DNA of 64,000 nucleotides from Vondammii sp040505895 (GTDB taxonomy: Bacteria > Pseudomonadota > Gammaproteobacteria > Chromatiales > Chromatiaceae). How positions within the stretch are numbered: position 1 is the first letter of the stretch; each line of letters starts with the position of its first letter. Both the position numbers and the translations under genes were made by a program. The stretch spans positions 248,001 to 312,000 of the forward strand of contig JBEVXU010000012.1 of the NCBI GenBank assembly GCA_040505895.1. Direction: 5' to 3'. The notes beneath the pieces are model-generated. The model did not search any database, was not told the origin of the DNA, and worked only from the letters and a program-made list of their open reading frames with translations. Positions 1 through 8,735 of the stretch are shown in pieces.

Positions 1-1207
1 GGAGGGTGGCAAGCGACAGATCACTAACCGCCTCCGCTACGCAATGACACCAATCCATGAAGGGAAAATCACCCTTCCTGTGATAGGCATAAAGGGCAAC
101 TTCTCCAGTCCTGAAAAAAGCGGCAAAAGTGACTTTGAGGCCACCAGTGAAGCACCGATCAAACTGGAGGTACTTCCGATCAATCCCTCTGTACAACCCT
201 GGCTGCCCCTCCATGGCCTAGTGATCCAAACACTGCTGCAAAATGCCGAGCGAGCAGAAGCGGGCAAGCCTCTGACGCTGGTTGTCGATATCTCCGCCGC
301 AGGTGCCACCGGTAGTCAGCTACCATCACTTGAGGGGCAGCTAGAGCAGGGCGACTTTCGGGTCTATCGGGAAAAATCGGAAATCAGCGGCAACATCTCC
401 AGCGATGGTCATCATCTCTTGGGTCGACGCACTGAGACATTCACCTTGGTTCCGCAGCGGGGCGGAGCGGTACAAATACCGGAGTTGAATATTGCCTGGT
501 GGAACGTTGATACCCGGCGGAGAGAAACTGCCGGCATGCCTAGCCGACAACTACAGGTAAAAGGAGATGAAGGCATTAAAGCCAAGAGCAAGGAAACAGT
601 GGAGGATGCTCTCTTCACCGGTACCGCATCACTTTTCTGGTGGCTGCCGCTGATCACCCTCTTTGCCGCCATTGCCGGTTTCCTGGTTACCGTCTGGTTG
701 CGCCGGCGCCGCTCTGTCCAAATTGCAGGGGAAGAACTGACAACAGTAGTGCTTCAAGGCTTCTTCAGGGTCTCAACCTTTTTTACCTGGCTGGCACCCA
801 TCCGCCGTCTGCAACGACTGCGTCAGCTCTTTGTCGGCAAACTGCCGCGCTCATTCCGTCTGTGGTTCTGTATCCGCCTGGTTAATGGTGAAACTGATCC
901 GGAAACCTGGGCCTATATGCTGCGATTTCTTACCAACAAACACTTGGGCATTTCCACCTACCTCCCCCTGCCTGAGCTGGGCAGTCGTCTTGCCGCCATT
1001 CACCCCCACTCCAGGGAGATGGTGATGGAGGAGATGATGCGGATTCTGGATAATGCTCTCTACAACGGAGGCGATATCGAGTTCACCTCGTGGAAACAGC
1101 GTTTCCGTAGAGAGCTGCGCCCTGCCCTGCTGCGGAGAAAGAGGTCATCCTCGGCTGCATTGAAGCACCAGGGGAAATTGCCGCCACTCAACCCGGAAAC
1201 TCAATAA
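1..1207 (+). CDS. BatD-like (oxygen-tolerance/aerotolerance) membrane protein, 5'-truncated by the window edge
   Basis: The reading frame is already open at base 2 and runs through the first ATG at 44, so the true start lies upstream of the window and only the C-terminal part is visible. The visible part has an exported beta-rich segment (periplasmic by inference), with a GQLEQGDFRVYRE stretch and a long TFTLVPQRGGAVQIPEL strand region. One transmembrane helix follows (about residues 196-218 counted from the first ATG) and ends in RRRR. A cytoplasmic tail of about 150 residues follows the helix. This layout matches the C-terminal half of BatD proteins, which sit beside MoxR/VWA genes (BatA/BatB) in aerotolerance operons; those partners would lie to the left, off the window. 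Function is inferred from family resemblance only. The stop is TAA. Confidence 0.75.
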   Translation, partial: EGGKRQITNRLRYAMTPIHEGKITLPVIGIKGNFSSPEKSGKSDFEATSEAPIKLEVLPINPSVQPWLPLHGLVIQTLLQNAERAEAGKPLTLVVDISAAGATGSQLPSLEGQLEQGDFRVYREKSEISGNISSDGHHLLGRRTETFTLVPQRGGAVQIPELNIAWWNVDTRRRETAGMPSRQLQVKGDEGIKAKSKETVEDALFTGTASLFWWLPLITLFAAIAGFLVTVWLRRRRSVQIAGEELTTVVLQGFFRVSTFFTWLAPIRRLQRLRQLFVGKLPRSFRLWFCIRLVNGETDPETWAYMLRFLTNKHLGISTYLPLPELGSRLAAIHPHSREMVMEEMMRILDNALYNGGDIEFTSWKQRFRRELRPALLRRKRSSSAALKHQGKLPPLNPETQ

Positions 1208-1249
1208 TTTGTCACACTGGCAGCGTCCAGGCCTTCATCACAGTGGGGG

Positions 1250-1471
1250 TTAATGAGATGTATCATCCTCCAATCTGAAACCTACCTTAAGCGTCACCTG
1301 CCAGTGAGCCACTTTGCCGTCAACAATGTGACCACGGGTCTCCTGAACCTCAAACCAGTCCATGTTACGGATGCTCTGAGAGGCTCTCTCCAAAGCGTTT
1401 TCTATAGCTTTATCGCTGCTTTCTGTGGAAGAACCCACCAGCTCAACTTTTTTATAGGTACTTGAACCCAT
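1250..1471 (-). CDS. Dodecin family flavin-binding protein
   Basis: This 73-residue protein has the dodecin pattern: a first strand YKKVELVGSS, a helix ending in ENALERASQSI, the segment NMDWFEVQETRG with the conserved Trp, then WQVTLKVGFRLED as the last strand. Dodecins form hollow dodecamers that bind stacked flavins (or CoA) between subunits and act as flavin stores or buffers in the cytoplasm. The length is typical (about 68-75 aa). A clear AAGGAG Shine-Dalgarno sequence precedes the ATG on the minus strand. It is a single-gene unit, convergent with the BatD-like gene. Assignment to the family is strong; the bound ligand cannot be told from sequence. Confidence 0.9.
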   Translation of the reverse strand: MGSSTYKKVELVGSSTESSDKAIENALERASQSIRNMDWFEVQETRGHIVDGKVAHWQVTLKVGFRLEDDTSH

Positions 1472-1517
1472 TTTTTACTCCTTAACGTCATTGAATTTTA
1501 ACTATTCAGCAAAATGT

Positions 1518-1640
1518 CGTAACTGTTCAGATTGCTCCTGTGCGACTCCAGGACAAGGCGAAAAATATGAGTTTACAAGTGTAAATGATGATTTTTCAAC
1601 GCAGTCATGGAGACGCACAGGTGTGAGCTGAATGTTACGG
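1518..1640. repeat. Degenerate palindromic repeat, distant relative of family B
   Basis: The outer arms GTAACTGTTCAG and CTGAATGTTAC are near inverted copies. The centre contains GTTTACaagtGTAAAT, and the flanking segments caaggcgaaaaat and gatttttcaacgcag resemble the interior of the family B elements at 32535, 53909 and 54967. It is non-coding and lies between the dodecin and the 77-aa gene. Relation to family B is an inference from by-eye alignment. Confidence 0.4.
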
Positions 1641-1749
1641 TGGATTTAGCCGGTAACAATATCATGAAGCCGCCGTTAGGTGGAGTAACCTCAGAAAGCG
1701 TCTTTTTTCGTCTATTCTTATTGTAACTAACAGAGACCAGGAGGCTGTC

Positions 1750-1983
1750 ATGGAGAATCAGGTAGCAGACGTCACACTTCACATCGATCAAGAGATAAGC
1801 GCTGATGAGATGGAGAAACTGTTGGGAGCATTCAATCAGCGCGAAGGGGTGATCAAGATACAGACCAATCCCGAGAAGAAGCACCTTATGGTGATAAAAT
1901 ACAATCCTAAAGAGATCAGTTCCAAAGATCTGGTGACAATCCCACGCTACCTCGGCCTGCGGGCAGAACTGATCGGATTCTAA
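1750..1983 (+). CDS. Small HMA-like (ferredoxin-fold) hypothetical protein
   Basis: This 77-residue protein has an alternating beta-alpha-beta pattern: VADVTLHIDQ strand, EMEKLLGAF helix, GVIKIQTNP strand, HLMVIKYNP strand, SSKDLVTIPRYLG helix, AELIGF strand. This is the order of heavy-metal-associated (HMA) domains, but the metal-binding CxxC is absent and the protein has no cysteine, so metal binding is not supported. The start ATG is preceded by a strong AGGAGG at a suitable spacing, which makes it a real gene. It lies 62 bases upstream of the MBL-fold hydrolase, in the same direction, and may be co-transcribed with it. Function unknown. Confidence 0.7.
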   Translation: MENQVADVTLHIDQEISADEMEKLLGAFNQREGVIKIQTNPEKKHLMVIKYNPKEISSKDLVTIPRYLGLRAELIGF

Positions 1984-2045
1984 CCCCTTGCCCTGCCCGG
2001 GCAACCATGGCACAGTCCCCAGCAATCACAGCGTAGGGGTAAACC

Positions 2046-2993
2046 GTGCAACTCTCATTTCAGGAACTTGGGCAGGGTATCACCTGTATCGAAGCCTACT
2101 ACCAGCGGCCAAAACTAGCCTGCTGCTACCTCATCAGGGAGGGCGATGAAGCGGCAATAATTGATACCGGCACCGCCTACACAGTACCCCACATTCTGGA
2201 ACTGCTGGAGCGCTACGGCATATCCAGGGACCAGGTGAAATACGTTATACCCACACACGTCCATCTCGACCATGCCGGTGGTGCCGGCCAACTGATGGCA
2301 CAACTGCCCAATGCCCAGCTGGTAATCCACCCCAATGGCGCTCGTCATATGATCAATCCGGAGAGATTGATCGCCGGCACCATAGGGGTCTATGGTGAAG
2401 AGCAGTTCAAACGTGACTATAACGAAATCCTGCCGATACCGGAGGAGCGTGTATTGACAGCGGATGACGGCTTCACTGTCGCGCTGGAGGGGCGTCAACT
2501 CACCTGTCTCGATACACCGGGGCACGCCCGTCACCATTTCACTCTCTGGGACGAACAGAGCAAGGGGTTCTTCACCGGTGACACCTTTGGCATCTCTTAC
2601 CCCGAACTCGACACACAAAAAGGGCACTTTGCCCTACTGCCGTCTACACCGATAGATTTCGATCCGGAGAGCTGGAGAGATACACTCAAGCGACTGATGA
2701 GCTACCAGCCGGAGAGGGTCTACCTCACCCACTACTGCATGGTAGAGACGCCGGCAGAGTTAGCCGATGCACTGTTCGAACTGATTGATATCTACGTCGA
2801 GACAGCACTTAACTGCGACCCAGACAACCCCTACCAGTCAATAAAAGAGCAGCTGAAACGGCGCTATCTGGAACGCCTGGACAACCACGGCTGCACTCTG
2901 GAGATGGAACAGATCGACGCACTACTCGACATGGACCTCGGGCTCTGCGCCCAGGGACTGGATGTGTGGCTAAAGCGACGGGAAAAGCAGTAA
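2046..2993 (+). CDS. MBL-fold metallo-hydrolase
   Basis: This 315-residue protein has the metallo-beta-lactamase fold signature THVHLDHAGG at about residues 70-79, where the HxHxDH ligands bind the first and second metal. Downstream come the DTPGHARHH motif (metal His) and the FFTGDTFG strand carrying the bridging Asp. The C-terminal His ligand is probably in YLTHYC. The family includes glyoxalase II-like and other thioester or phosphoester hydrolases. The C-terminal extension of about 90 residues is helical and does not identify a substrate. The start is GTG, supported by AGGGGT about 6 bases upstream; no in-frame ATG fits the fold. Soluble, with no signal peptide. Substrate unknown. Confidence 0.85.
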   Translation: MQLSFQELGQGITCIEAYYQRPKLACCYLIREGDEAAIIDTGTAYTVPHILELLERYGISRDQVKYVIPTHVHLDHAGGAGQLMAQLPNAQLVIHPNGARHMINPERLIAGTIGVYGEEQFKRDYNEILPIPEERVLTADDGFTVALEGRQLTCLDTPGHARHHFTLWDEQSKGFFTGDTFGISYPELDTQKGHFALLPSTPIDFDPESWRDTLKRLMSYQPERVYLTHYCMVETPAELADALFELIDIYVETALNCDPDNPYQSIKEQLKRRYLERLDNHGCTLEMEQIDALLDMDLGLCAQGLDVWLKRREKQ

Positions 2994-3035
2994 AATCTTT
3001 CATACCAAATATTCCGGCACATCCTATTAATTCAA

Positions 3036-3187
3036 AGTGGCTATGCACAACAGTCTTGAAGCACTCTCTATCATAGAAAAAAGTGCATCTGTAGGAGCGA
3101 ATTTATTCGCGATCAGGCTCCAGGGCATGTTCTTCACGAACAAGTTCGCTCCTACACCCGGTTCCTGGATTATTGTGCACAGCCATT
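3036..3187. repeat. Family A MITE-like element, copy 1 (REP core with TGGC..GCCA ends)
   Basis: This element of about 151 bp starts AGTGGCTATGCACAA and ends TTGTGCACAGCCAT, which are near-perfect terminal inverted repeats. Inside is a REP-type hairpin starting GTAGGAGCGAATTTATTCGCG. The element is bracketed by the exact 9-bp direct repeat TTAATTCAA (3027-3035 and 3187-3195), as expected for a target-site duplication. Other copies are at 7932, 40654 and 57160. It encodes nothing. Confidence 0.8.
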
Positions 3188-3217
3188 TAATTCAATAACT
3201 TAAAGGTTATCTATTTC

Positions 3218-3496
3218 GTGAGATCAAAAAGCATTCCTGGATATTATTTGATTGCGCCCCTCCTTCTCCTGCTTCCTCTCAACTTGAGCGCATCAAACGG
3301 GAAGATTGCGCAGTTGACGAAAGAAAAGACGAAAATTGAAGCTGAGACTGAAACAGCACGTCAAACCAGTGAGGAGAGTAGAGTGAGGCTCGAACGGCTG
3401 AAGCAGAAACTTGCCGAGCTGTATGAAATAAACCAACACCTGGATGCTGAAATCAAAGCAGCAACAGAAAAAGCAGCAGGATTCCGACAGGAGTAG
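3218..3496 (+). CDS. Small secreted coiled-coil protein
   Basis: A hypothetical protein of 92 residues with an N-terminal signal peptide (MRSK, then a Leu-rich core APLLLLLPLNLSAS with likely cleavage after SAS). The mature part is one continuous charged heptad-like helix rich in Glu, Lys, Gln and Arg (KEKTKIEAE through HLDAEIKAA). It is expected to be an elongated periplasmic coiled coil, similar in build to small Lpp/YbgF-type proteins, though no family is recognised. The start is GTG, with AAAGGT upstream. It stands alone just downstream of a family A element, so its promoter may lie in or next to the element. Moderately sure that it is expressed. Confidence 0.55.
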   Translation: MRSKSIPGYYLIAPLLLLLPLNLSASNGKIAQLTKEKTKIEAETETARQTSEESRVRLERLKQKLAELYEINQHLDAEIKAATEKAAGFRQE

Positions 3497-4100
3497 TACG
3501 TCCCTACCATAGCGCCGTAGGGAACAGATGGGGCAACAAACAAGGGGCCGGACACGCACCACAACATACCCGATCCCATCTAATTTATGTTGGTTTATGA
3601 GTTTTCCGGAAACACTTCTCCCTTAAAATAATTTTCCACAGAAACTGTGGATAACTCTGTGGAAAACAGCGGCAAAACCGATCACATCCCCTATAAGATA
3701 AGTATTGGAATCAGATTGTCCATTATTTAGACAGTTATTTATTAACCTTATATTTCAATGCATTAGATAATAAATCAATGGCTTGCAGTGCTCTATACCG
3801 CAACACCACCAAACTCAAGACAGTAGAAAAACGAGCTGTGAATATAAAACCCCAGTATCAACAGTAAGTTAGCAGCCCCACCTAAAAATCACGCCTGTTT
3901 TTTGACGTTATTCATATCCACTGAGTGATGAGGTCAACCTGGATTATCACCCTACCACCACGCCATACCATCAACTGAACCGGCAGCCTCTCCTCCATCA
4001 CCCCCAACCCACTGTTTAGACAAGTGAGACTGGATGCCAACAGTGTTGTCATGTTGCAAATTCCCTTTATAAACATCAACCAGCCGGTACAATAGCCGCC
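3497..4100. other. Intergenic region with a cluster of DnaA-box matches followed by AT-rich DNA
   Basis: This is a 604-base gap without a credible gene. At 3632-3666 it holds three matches to the DnaA box consensus TTWTNCACA within 35 bases: TTTTCCACA on the plus strand (3632-3640), TTATCCACA on the minus strand (3646-3654) and TTTTCCACA on the minus strand (3658-3666). An AT-rich stretch follows at about 3700-3780. No dnaA, dnaN, gidA or rpmH lies nearby. The remaining bases show nothing recognisable. Confidence 0.5.
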
Positions 4101-4544
4101 ATGCCCACAGCAGATAATGCATTCTGGAAGAGAAAAAGCCTCAGCGAACTCGACAGCAGCGAGTGGGAACGGCTCTGTGACGGCTGCGCCAAGTGTTGCC
4201 TACACCGTTTCGAGGATGCGGATACCCAAGAGATCCACTTCACCAACGTCTGCTGCCGCTATCTCGACCAGCAGAGTTGCCGCTGCACTGACTACCCCAA
4301 CCGCTCGGTCAACGTTCCCGACTGCGTCAGCGTAACCCTGGAGGTACTCGATGACCCCTACTGGCTGCCGGAGAGCTGTGCCTACCGACTGTTGGCGGAG
4401 GGTAAACCACTCGCTGAATGGCACCCTCTGGTCTCTGGAAACCCGGAAAGCGTCCTCATATCCGATCACTCCGTCGGCGGTCTTGTCATCAATGAGCTGG
4501 AGGCTGACGATTTGGAACACCACATGATCGACTGGATTAAATGA
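4101..4544 (+). CDS. YcgN/YkgJ-type cysteine-cluster protein
   Basis: This 147-residue cytoplasmic protein matches the YcgN (UPF0260) family: WERLCDGCAKCCLHRFED near the N-terminus, CCRYLD..SCRCTDY in the middle, and PDCVSVTLE. The eight or so conserved Cys form the cluster that gives the wider family (YkgJ/CxxCxxCC) its name and may bind zinc or an Fe-S centre. The conserved LPESCAYRLLAEGKPL stretch is also typical. Length compares well with E. coli YcgN (about 150 aa). The start ATG follows a weak ribosome site. Biochemical role is not established for the family. Confidence 0.85.
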   Translation: MPTADNAFWKRKSLSELDSSEWERLCDGCAKCCLHRFEDADTQEIHFTNVCCRYLDQQSCRCTDYPNRSVNVPDCVSVTLEVLDDPYWLPESCAYRLLAEGKPLAEWHPLVSGNPESVLISDHSVGGLVINELEADDLEHHMIDWIK

Positions 4545-4782
4545 TCCTAGAAACCGCAGTTGACCGCTCCATTCTGAGGCTAACTTACTGATATGAGAAC
4601 CATTGATATCAATTTACGCTATCACCTGCTGGGTGAGCCACGCTACGGGGTGAATTGCACGCTTGCGGGGGCACATGGCGGCGTTACAACTCCTTGCAAT
4701 AGAACAACTATCACGCGTCGTCGTGCCTTGCCCTGCACCCCCGAAAACGCACACTTCACCCCGTCCAACTGCGGACTCTAAG

Positions 4783-5847
4783 ATGATGAGTAGCATCAAC
4801 ACCATCACCGAGTTTCTTGAGAGCACAGGCATCCAGCTCTTTCCATTCGATATAGGCAGGCGCATCAGCCCTCTCGGCCGGAACAGTTTCCTCCGCTTTG
4901 AAAAAACCGAAGAGCCCTACCCCTTTCCACTCCAGCGACAAGCCTGGTTCGCCCTGGTCTGCCGCCGAGAGCAGATCGGAATAGAGCCGTTTATCTGGTT
5001 TCTGCGCTTCCCCCTCGATGAGCAGGGCAAACTGCTGCAAGCGACACGGGATGACTTTATGCACCGGCTGATGGATAGGCTGGGTGAAAAGCTGCAAGAG
5101 AGTGACGAACAGCAGCAACAATCAATGGATAACGCGCTCAAAGACAACCCCTACACCTTCAAGCCAAGGGAGGAGCGGATGGCGCTGTTCCACGCCCAGG
5201 TCTCCCGTTTGCTGAAAAAACCGCCTTCCGACTTCTATAGTCATGCCCAGGAGTATTTTGCCGGTAAACTGGGCTGGGAGCAGTGGGCCTTTGTCGGCTA
5301 TCAGGGAATAGCCGATATCGCCGTCCGCTTCGCTGAAGGGGAAAATGCCAAGCTACTCAACCAGGCTATCGGCGAGGCACCACTACAGCCACTGGAAGTA
5401 CTCTGTCACTGCCTGGAGAGCGAGTCGATACCCACTCTTCTCGCCCAGGCGCTCATCGCCAGAACCAGCAATGAGCTTGAAAATGAATCACCGGACCCGG
5501 CACTGTTGACCGCCACCGTTCGCGGCATATCGAATGCCACCGATCCGGTGCTGCGCGATCAGCTGATCACATCCGTTCTCAAACACCCCTGCTCAGCCAA
5601 CATCGAAATCCTTGCAGCCGTCAGTGGCCGTGCTTGGGAGGCGTTGAAAAACCAGGAAGTTACCAACCTCTATCTGGAGCGTCTGGCAGAGAATGACAGC
5701 GGTCAGGAGGCATTTAGCCACTCCCTTGTTGATCTGCTGTTTCTTCCCCACATGCGCGACCCTCTGCTGCAGGCGATACGAAACCCCCAACGCTCTACCA
5801 GGCTCTCCACCGCCATCGGCAGTTTCTTCCAGTCGGTAAACGGCTGA
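4783..5847 (+). CDS. DUF3549 family protein
   Basis: A soluble protein of about 354 residues. Its N-terminus SINTITEFLESTGIQLFPFDIGRRI matches the DUF3549 pattern in pseudomonads and related gammaproteobacteria, where the start is a TEFL..SG..FR.FDLGRR stretch. I place the start at the tandem ATGs at 4783/4786. An upstream in-frame ATG at 4663 would add 40 residues rich in Pro and Thr that do not resemble the family. The rest is largely helical and repetitive (HEAT-like impression). It is followed 4 bases later by yaeQ, so the two are probably co-transcribed; this pairing is inferred from spacing. No catalytic motif is visible and the function is unknown. Confidence 0.75.
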   Translation: MMSSINTITEFLESTGIQLFPFDIGRRISPLGRNSFLRFEKTEEPYPFPLQRQAWFALVCRREQIGIEPFIWFLRFPLDEQGKLLQATRDDFMHRLMDRLGEKLQESDEQQQQSMDNALKDNPYTFKPREERMALFHAQVSRLLKKPPSDFYSHAQEYFAGKLGWEQWAFVGYQGIADIAVRFAEGENAKLLNQAIGEAPLQPLEVLCHCLESESIPTLLAQALIARTSNELENESPDPALLTATVRGISNATDPVLRDQLITSVLKHPCSANIEILAAVSGRAWEALKNQEVTNLYLERLAENDSGQEAFSHSLVDLLFLPHMRDPLLQAIRNPQRSTRLSTAIGSFFQSVNG

Positions 5848-5851
5848 ACCC

Positions 5852-6385
5852 ATGGCTCTGGGCAGCACAATCCACAAAGCGTCAATCACCTTGTCGGATG
5901 TAGATCGTGGCGTCTACTGTGATCTGCAGCAAACCCTGGCAAGGCACCCATCAGAGACAGCTGAACGCATGGTGGCACGACTATTGGCCTACGCCCTCTG
6001 TTACGAAGAGGGGCTGCTATTTACCAAGGGCATCTGCGACGGCGATGCACCGGATATCTGGCTGAAAGATGAGAACGACAGGATTGCGCACTGGATCGAG
6101 GTGGGACTACCCACACCGGAACGCATCACCACGGCATGCAAGAAAGCAACGAAGGTGACAATCTTCCTCTATGGACAACACACTGACCGCTGGCAGAAGA
6201 TGCACCAGCAACAACTCCAGAGGCTGAAGCGATTGACTTTGTTCCGACTACCGGAAGAGCTGTTGCAACAGGCCGTGAATGACCTGCAAAGAAGCATCAA
6301 CTGGTCACTTACCATCACCGAAGGGCAGATCTACCTCACCACCGACCGGCAGGATCTGGAGGGTCAGCTACTACGGATTAATTGA
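5852..6385 (+). CDS. yaeQ: YaeQ family protein
   Basis: This 177-residue protein has the full YaeQ signature: STIHKASITLSDVDRG at the N-terminus, TLARHPSETAERMVARLLAYAL, then DAPDIWLKDENDRI with the conserved Asp and Glu, and IEVGLPTPERI. YaeQ has a PD-(D/E)XK nuclease-like fold; the Asp and Glu above correspond to that core. Its cellular role is unsettled (E. coli YaeQ was first reported as an RfaH-loss suppressor). Length is the same as the family (about 180 aa). The ATG lies 4 bases after the DUF3549 stop. Confidence 0.9.
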   Translation: MALGSTIHKASITLSDVDRGVYCDLQQTLARHPSETAERMVARLLAYALCYEEGLLFTKGICDGDAPDIWLKDENDRIAHWIEVGLPTPERITTACKKATKVTIFLYGQHTDRWQKMHQQQLQRLKRLTLFRLPEELLQQAVNDLQRSINWSLTITEGQIYLTTDRQDLEGQLLRIN

Positions 6386-6476
6386 AGTTAGCAGAAAAAC
6401 TGCGTTTTCCTCATTCTTCCTGTCAGGGGCTATCCGACGAACGGTACTGACCACTGATAACTGCAAACTGACAACT

Positions 6477-7781
6477 TCATTCCAACACCCGCGTAAGCAG
6501 TCCCTTATCAGTCTGCAGCTCTGCCGGCAGCTGAACCTGAACATGGTAACCACCGCCGGGAGCGACACTCATCTCCCCACCTTTTTCATCCAACAGCAGC
6601 TGCAATCTGAATAGCTTGTTGCCCTCGGGGGTAATCAGCTCCAGCTCATCACCTACGGCAAAGCGGTTTTTCACATCGACCTGGGCAAGACCATTGCTCT
6701 CATCGACACCGGTGATCTCACCGACAAAGATCTGTCGACTGCTACTAGAGCTGCCCTGACGATAGTTCTGTAGCTCGTCACTCTCATGACGCTGATAGAA
6801 ACCGTCGGTATATCCCCGGCTGGCAAGGCTCTCAAGATCGCTCATCAATTGTGGGCGGAAGGGGCGACCGGCCACTGCATCATCTATCGCCTGACGGTAG
6901 ACCTGGGTGGTACGTGCGGTGTAGTAGTGGGACTTGGTGCGACCTTCGATCTTCAGACAATCAACACCAATCTCCGCCAGGCGCTGCACATGCTCCACCG
7001 CACGCAGATCCTTGGAATTCATGATATAGGTTCCCATCTCATCCTCGAATACGGGCATATACTCACCGGGACGCCCCTGCTCCTCCAGCAGATAGACCGC
7101 ATCCGCCTCGGGATGGCGCTGCTGCCCCGACTGTGAAACGCCGGTCACCTCTTCGCAACCACCGCCGTCAGCAACCTTATAGCCCCAGCGACAGGAGTTG
7201 GTACAGCTTCCCTGGTTAGCATCGCGATGATTGAAATAGCCCGACAGCAGGCAGCGACCGGAGTAGGCGATACAGAGGGCGCCGTGGATAAACACCTCCA
7301 GCTCCATCTCGGGGCAGGCTTGGCGGATATCTTCAATCTCACCCAGTGACAACTCCCGTGACAGGATCACCCGGGTAAGGCCGACCTGCTGCCAGAACTT
7401 CACCGTTGCCGCATTGACGCTATTGGCCTGAACCGACAGATGTACCGGCATCTCCGGCCAGCGCTCACGCACCTGCATAATCAGCCCGGGGTCAGACATG
7501 ATCAGCGCATCCGGCCCCAGCTCAATAGTTGGAGCCATGTCATCGATAAAGGTCTTCAGCTTGGCACCGTGGGGCATCAGATTGCAGGCGAGATAGAACG
7601 CTTTTTCTTGGGCATGGGCTTCAGCGATACCGAGCCGCAGATTGTCATCAAGAAAGTCATTGTTGCGCACCCGCAGGCTGTAGCGAGGCATTCCCGCATA
7701 AACCGCGTCCGCCCCATAAGCGTAGGCGTAGCGCATATTTTTCAAAGTACCGGCAGGGGCAAGCAATTCAGGTTTTTTCAT
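6477..7781 (-). CDS. trhP: Prephenate-dependent tRNA uridine(34) hydroxylase TrhP (YegQ), peptidase U32 family
   Basis: This protein of about 434 residues has the U32 family start MKKPELLAPAGTLKNMRYA and GADAVYAGMPRYSLR. It continues with HLSVQANSVNAATVKFW, the SRELSLGEI stretch and the Cys-rich motif FIHGALCIAYSGRCLLSGYFNHRDANQGSCTN (first half of the motif only is diagnostic). The Cys residues ligand an Fe-S cluster in U32 proteins. TrhP hydroxylates U34 of tRNA to ho5U using prephenate-derived chemistry, the first step towards cmo5U. I use the ATG at 7781, which matches family N-termini; an in-frame ATG at 7814 would add 11 residues. It is a single transcription unit convergent with yaeQ. 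Confidence 0.92.
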   Translation of the reverse strand: MKKPELLAPAGTLKNMRYAYAYGADAVYAGMPRYSLRVRNNDFLDDNLRLGIAEAHAQEKAFYLACNLMPHGAKLKTFIDDMAPTIELGPDALIMSDPGLIMQVRERWPEMPVHLSVQANSVNAATVKFWQQVGLTRVILSRELSLGEIEDIRQACPEMELEVFIHGALCIAYSGRCLLSGYFNHRDANQGSCTNSCRWGYKVADGGGCEEVTGVSQSGQQRHPEADAVYLLEEQGRPGEYMPVFEDEMGTYIMNSKDLRAVEHVQRLAEIGVDCLKIEGRTKSHYYTARTTQVYRQAIDDAVAGRPFRPQLMSDLESLASRGYTDGFYQRHESDELQNYRQGSSSSSRQIFVGEITGVDESNGLAQVDVKNRFAVGDELELITPEGNKLFRLQLLLDEKGGEMSVAPGGGYHVQVQLPAELQTDKGLLTRVLE

Positions 7782-7931
7782 AGTACGGCACTGGGTTATA
7801 TCAGGAGCGGCCATTCTACCGCATCAGCAAGGAATCAACAGGGGCGACTCAACTCATAACGTCACTGCAATCACCACCGGGTACCACTCTGGAGGAAGAT
7901 GGATTTCATGCCTTTTTGTGACTTTAAAATA

Positions 7932-8082
7932 ACTGGCTCTGTACAATAATCCTGAAGTCGACTGTAGAAGAGAACTTGTTCGCGAAGAACATGCCTCGGA
8001 GCTGATCGCGAACAAGTTCACTCCTACAAATGCAGCTTTATCTTCATCGAGATGGTTTTCAGGATTATTGTACATGGCCATT
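7932..8082. repeat. Family A MITE-like element, copy 2
   Basis: This 151-bp copy has ends ACTGGCTCTGTACAATAATC and TTATTGTACATGGCCA. Its REP core (agaacttgttcgcgaa ... gcgaacaagttcactcctac) is inverted relative to copy 1. The flanking 8-mers TTAAAATA (7924-7931) and TTAAAACA (8083-8090) agree at 7 of 8 positions, consistent with an aged target duplication. Confidence 0.8.
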
Positions 8083-8182
8083 TTAAAACATGATGCGGCA
8101 TAACACTCCAGGAGTGCTATATTCTTAGGTGAATATCCATAGAGAACCACCGAACAACTCATGAGAACATTGAAGGGATAAA

Positions 8183-8725
8183 GTGAAGGAATCACCACTC
8201 CCACCGGTCATAGATATCGAAGCATCCGGCTTTGGATCCAACAGCTATCCAATAGAGATAGGCGTTATCCTTCCTGACCGGAGCAGCTGCTGCTATATCA
8301 TCAAGCCATGCAGGGAGTGGATCTTTTGGTCTGAAGAAGCAGAGCAGGTTCACGGCATTACCAGAGAACAGCTGGAACAGCACGGCAGAGCGCCCGAGAC
8401 CGTTGCCATTGAGCTGAATAGCCGACTTAAAGGAATGAAGATCTATACCGATGCCTGGGGTCACGACAGCTCGTGGCTCGGCAAGCTCTATAACATCACC
8501 GGCATCCCACAGGAGTTCCGCCTTGAGAGCATCCGTTACCTGTTGTCTGAGCAACAGGCTGAGTTATGGCATGCGACCAAGGAGTTGGTATTGCGGGAAC
8601 TCAACCTGCCCCGCCACCGCGCCAGTAGTGATGCACTGGTGATCCAGGAGACCTTCAAGCAGACCCATGACATGGAGCTGCTGCAAGCAACACTCAACCG
8701 ACCTGCAGTTGCTGCAGGCGGTTAA
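8183..8725 (+). CDS. DnaQ-like 3'-5' exonuclease domain protein
   Basis: A 180-residue protein with an RNase H-fold exonuclease pattern. Motif I is PPVIDIEASGFGS with the DxE pair, followed by PIEIGVIL. The QVHGITREQLEQHG stretch is typical of DnaQ-type proteins. Motif II may be TDAWGHDSSWL, and motif III is HRASSDALVIQETF (HxxxxD). This makes DEDDh-type metal-dependent 3'-5' exonuclease activity likely. It is a stand-alone domain, with no polymerase fused. The start is GTG at 8183 after AGGGATAA. It lies downstream of a family A element. Its physiological substrate cannot be told. Confidence 0.7.
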   Translation: MKESPLPPVIDIEASGFGSNSYPIEIGVILPDRSSCCYIIKPCREWIFWSEEAEQVHGITREQLEQHGRAPETVAIELNSRLKGMKIYTDAWGHDSSWLGKLYNITGIPQEFRLESIRYLLSEQQAELWHATKELVLRELNLPRHRASSDALVIQETFKQTHDMELLQATLNRPAVAAGG

Positions 8726-8735
8726 TCCCAACACC

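Noticed and set aside
3500..4100. Chromosomal replication origin
   Set aside because: Three DnaA boxes alone, without dnaA/dnaN/gidA context and with few GATC sites, do not make an origin call safe; kept only as a finding to test.
4593..4781. A 62-codon open frame between the YcgN-like and DUF3549 genes
   Set aside because: No clear ribosome site, Thr/Pro/Arg-rich without a family, and it ends at the DUF3549 start; more likely leader sequence. The TTGATATCAA palindrome in it lacks the N4 spacing of an FNR site.
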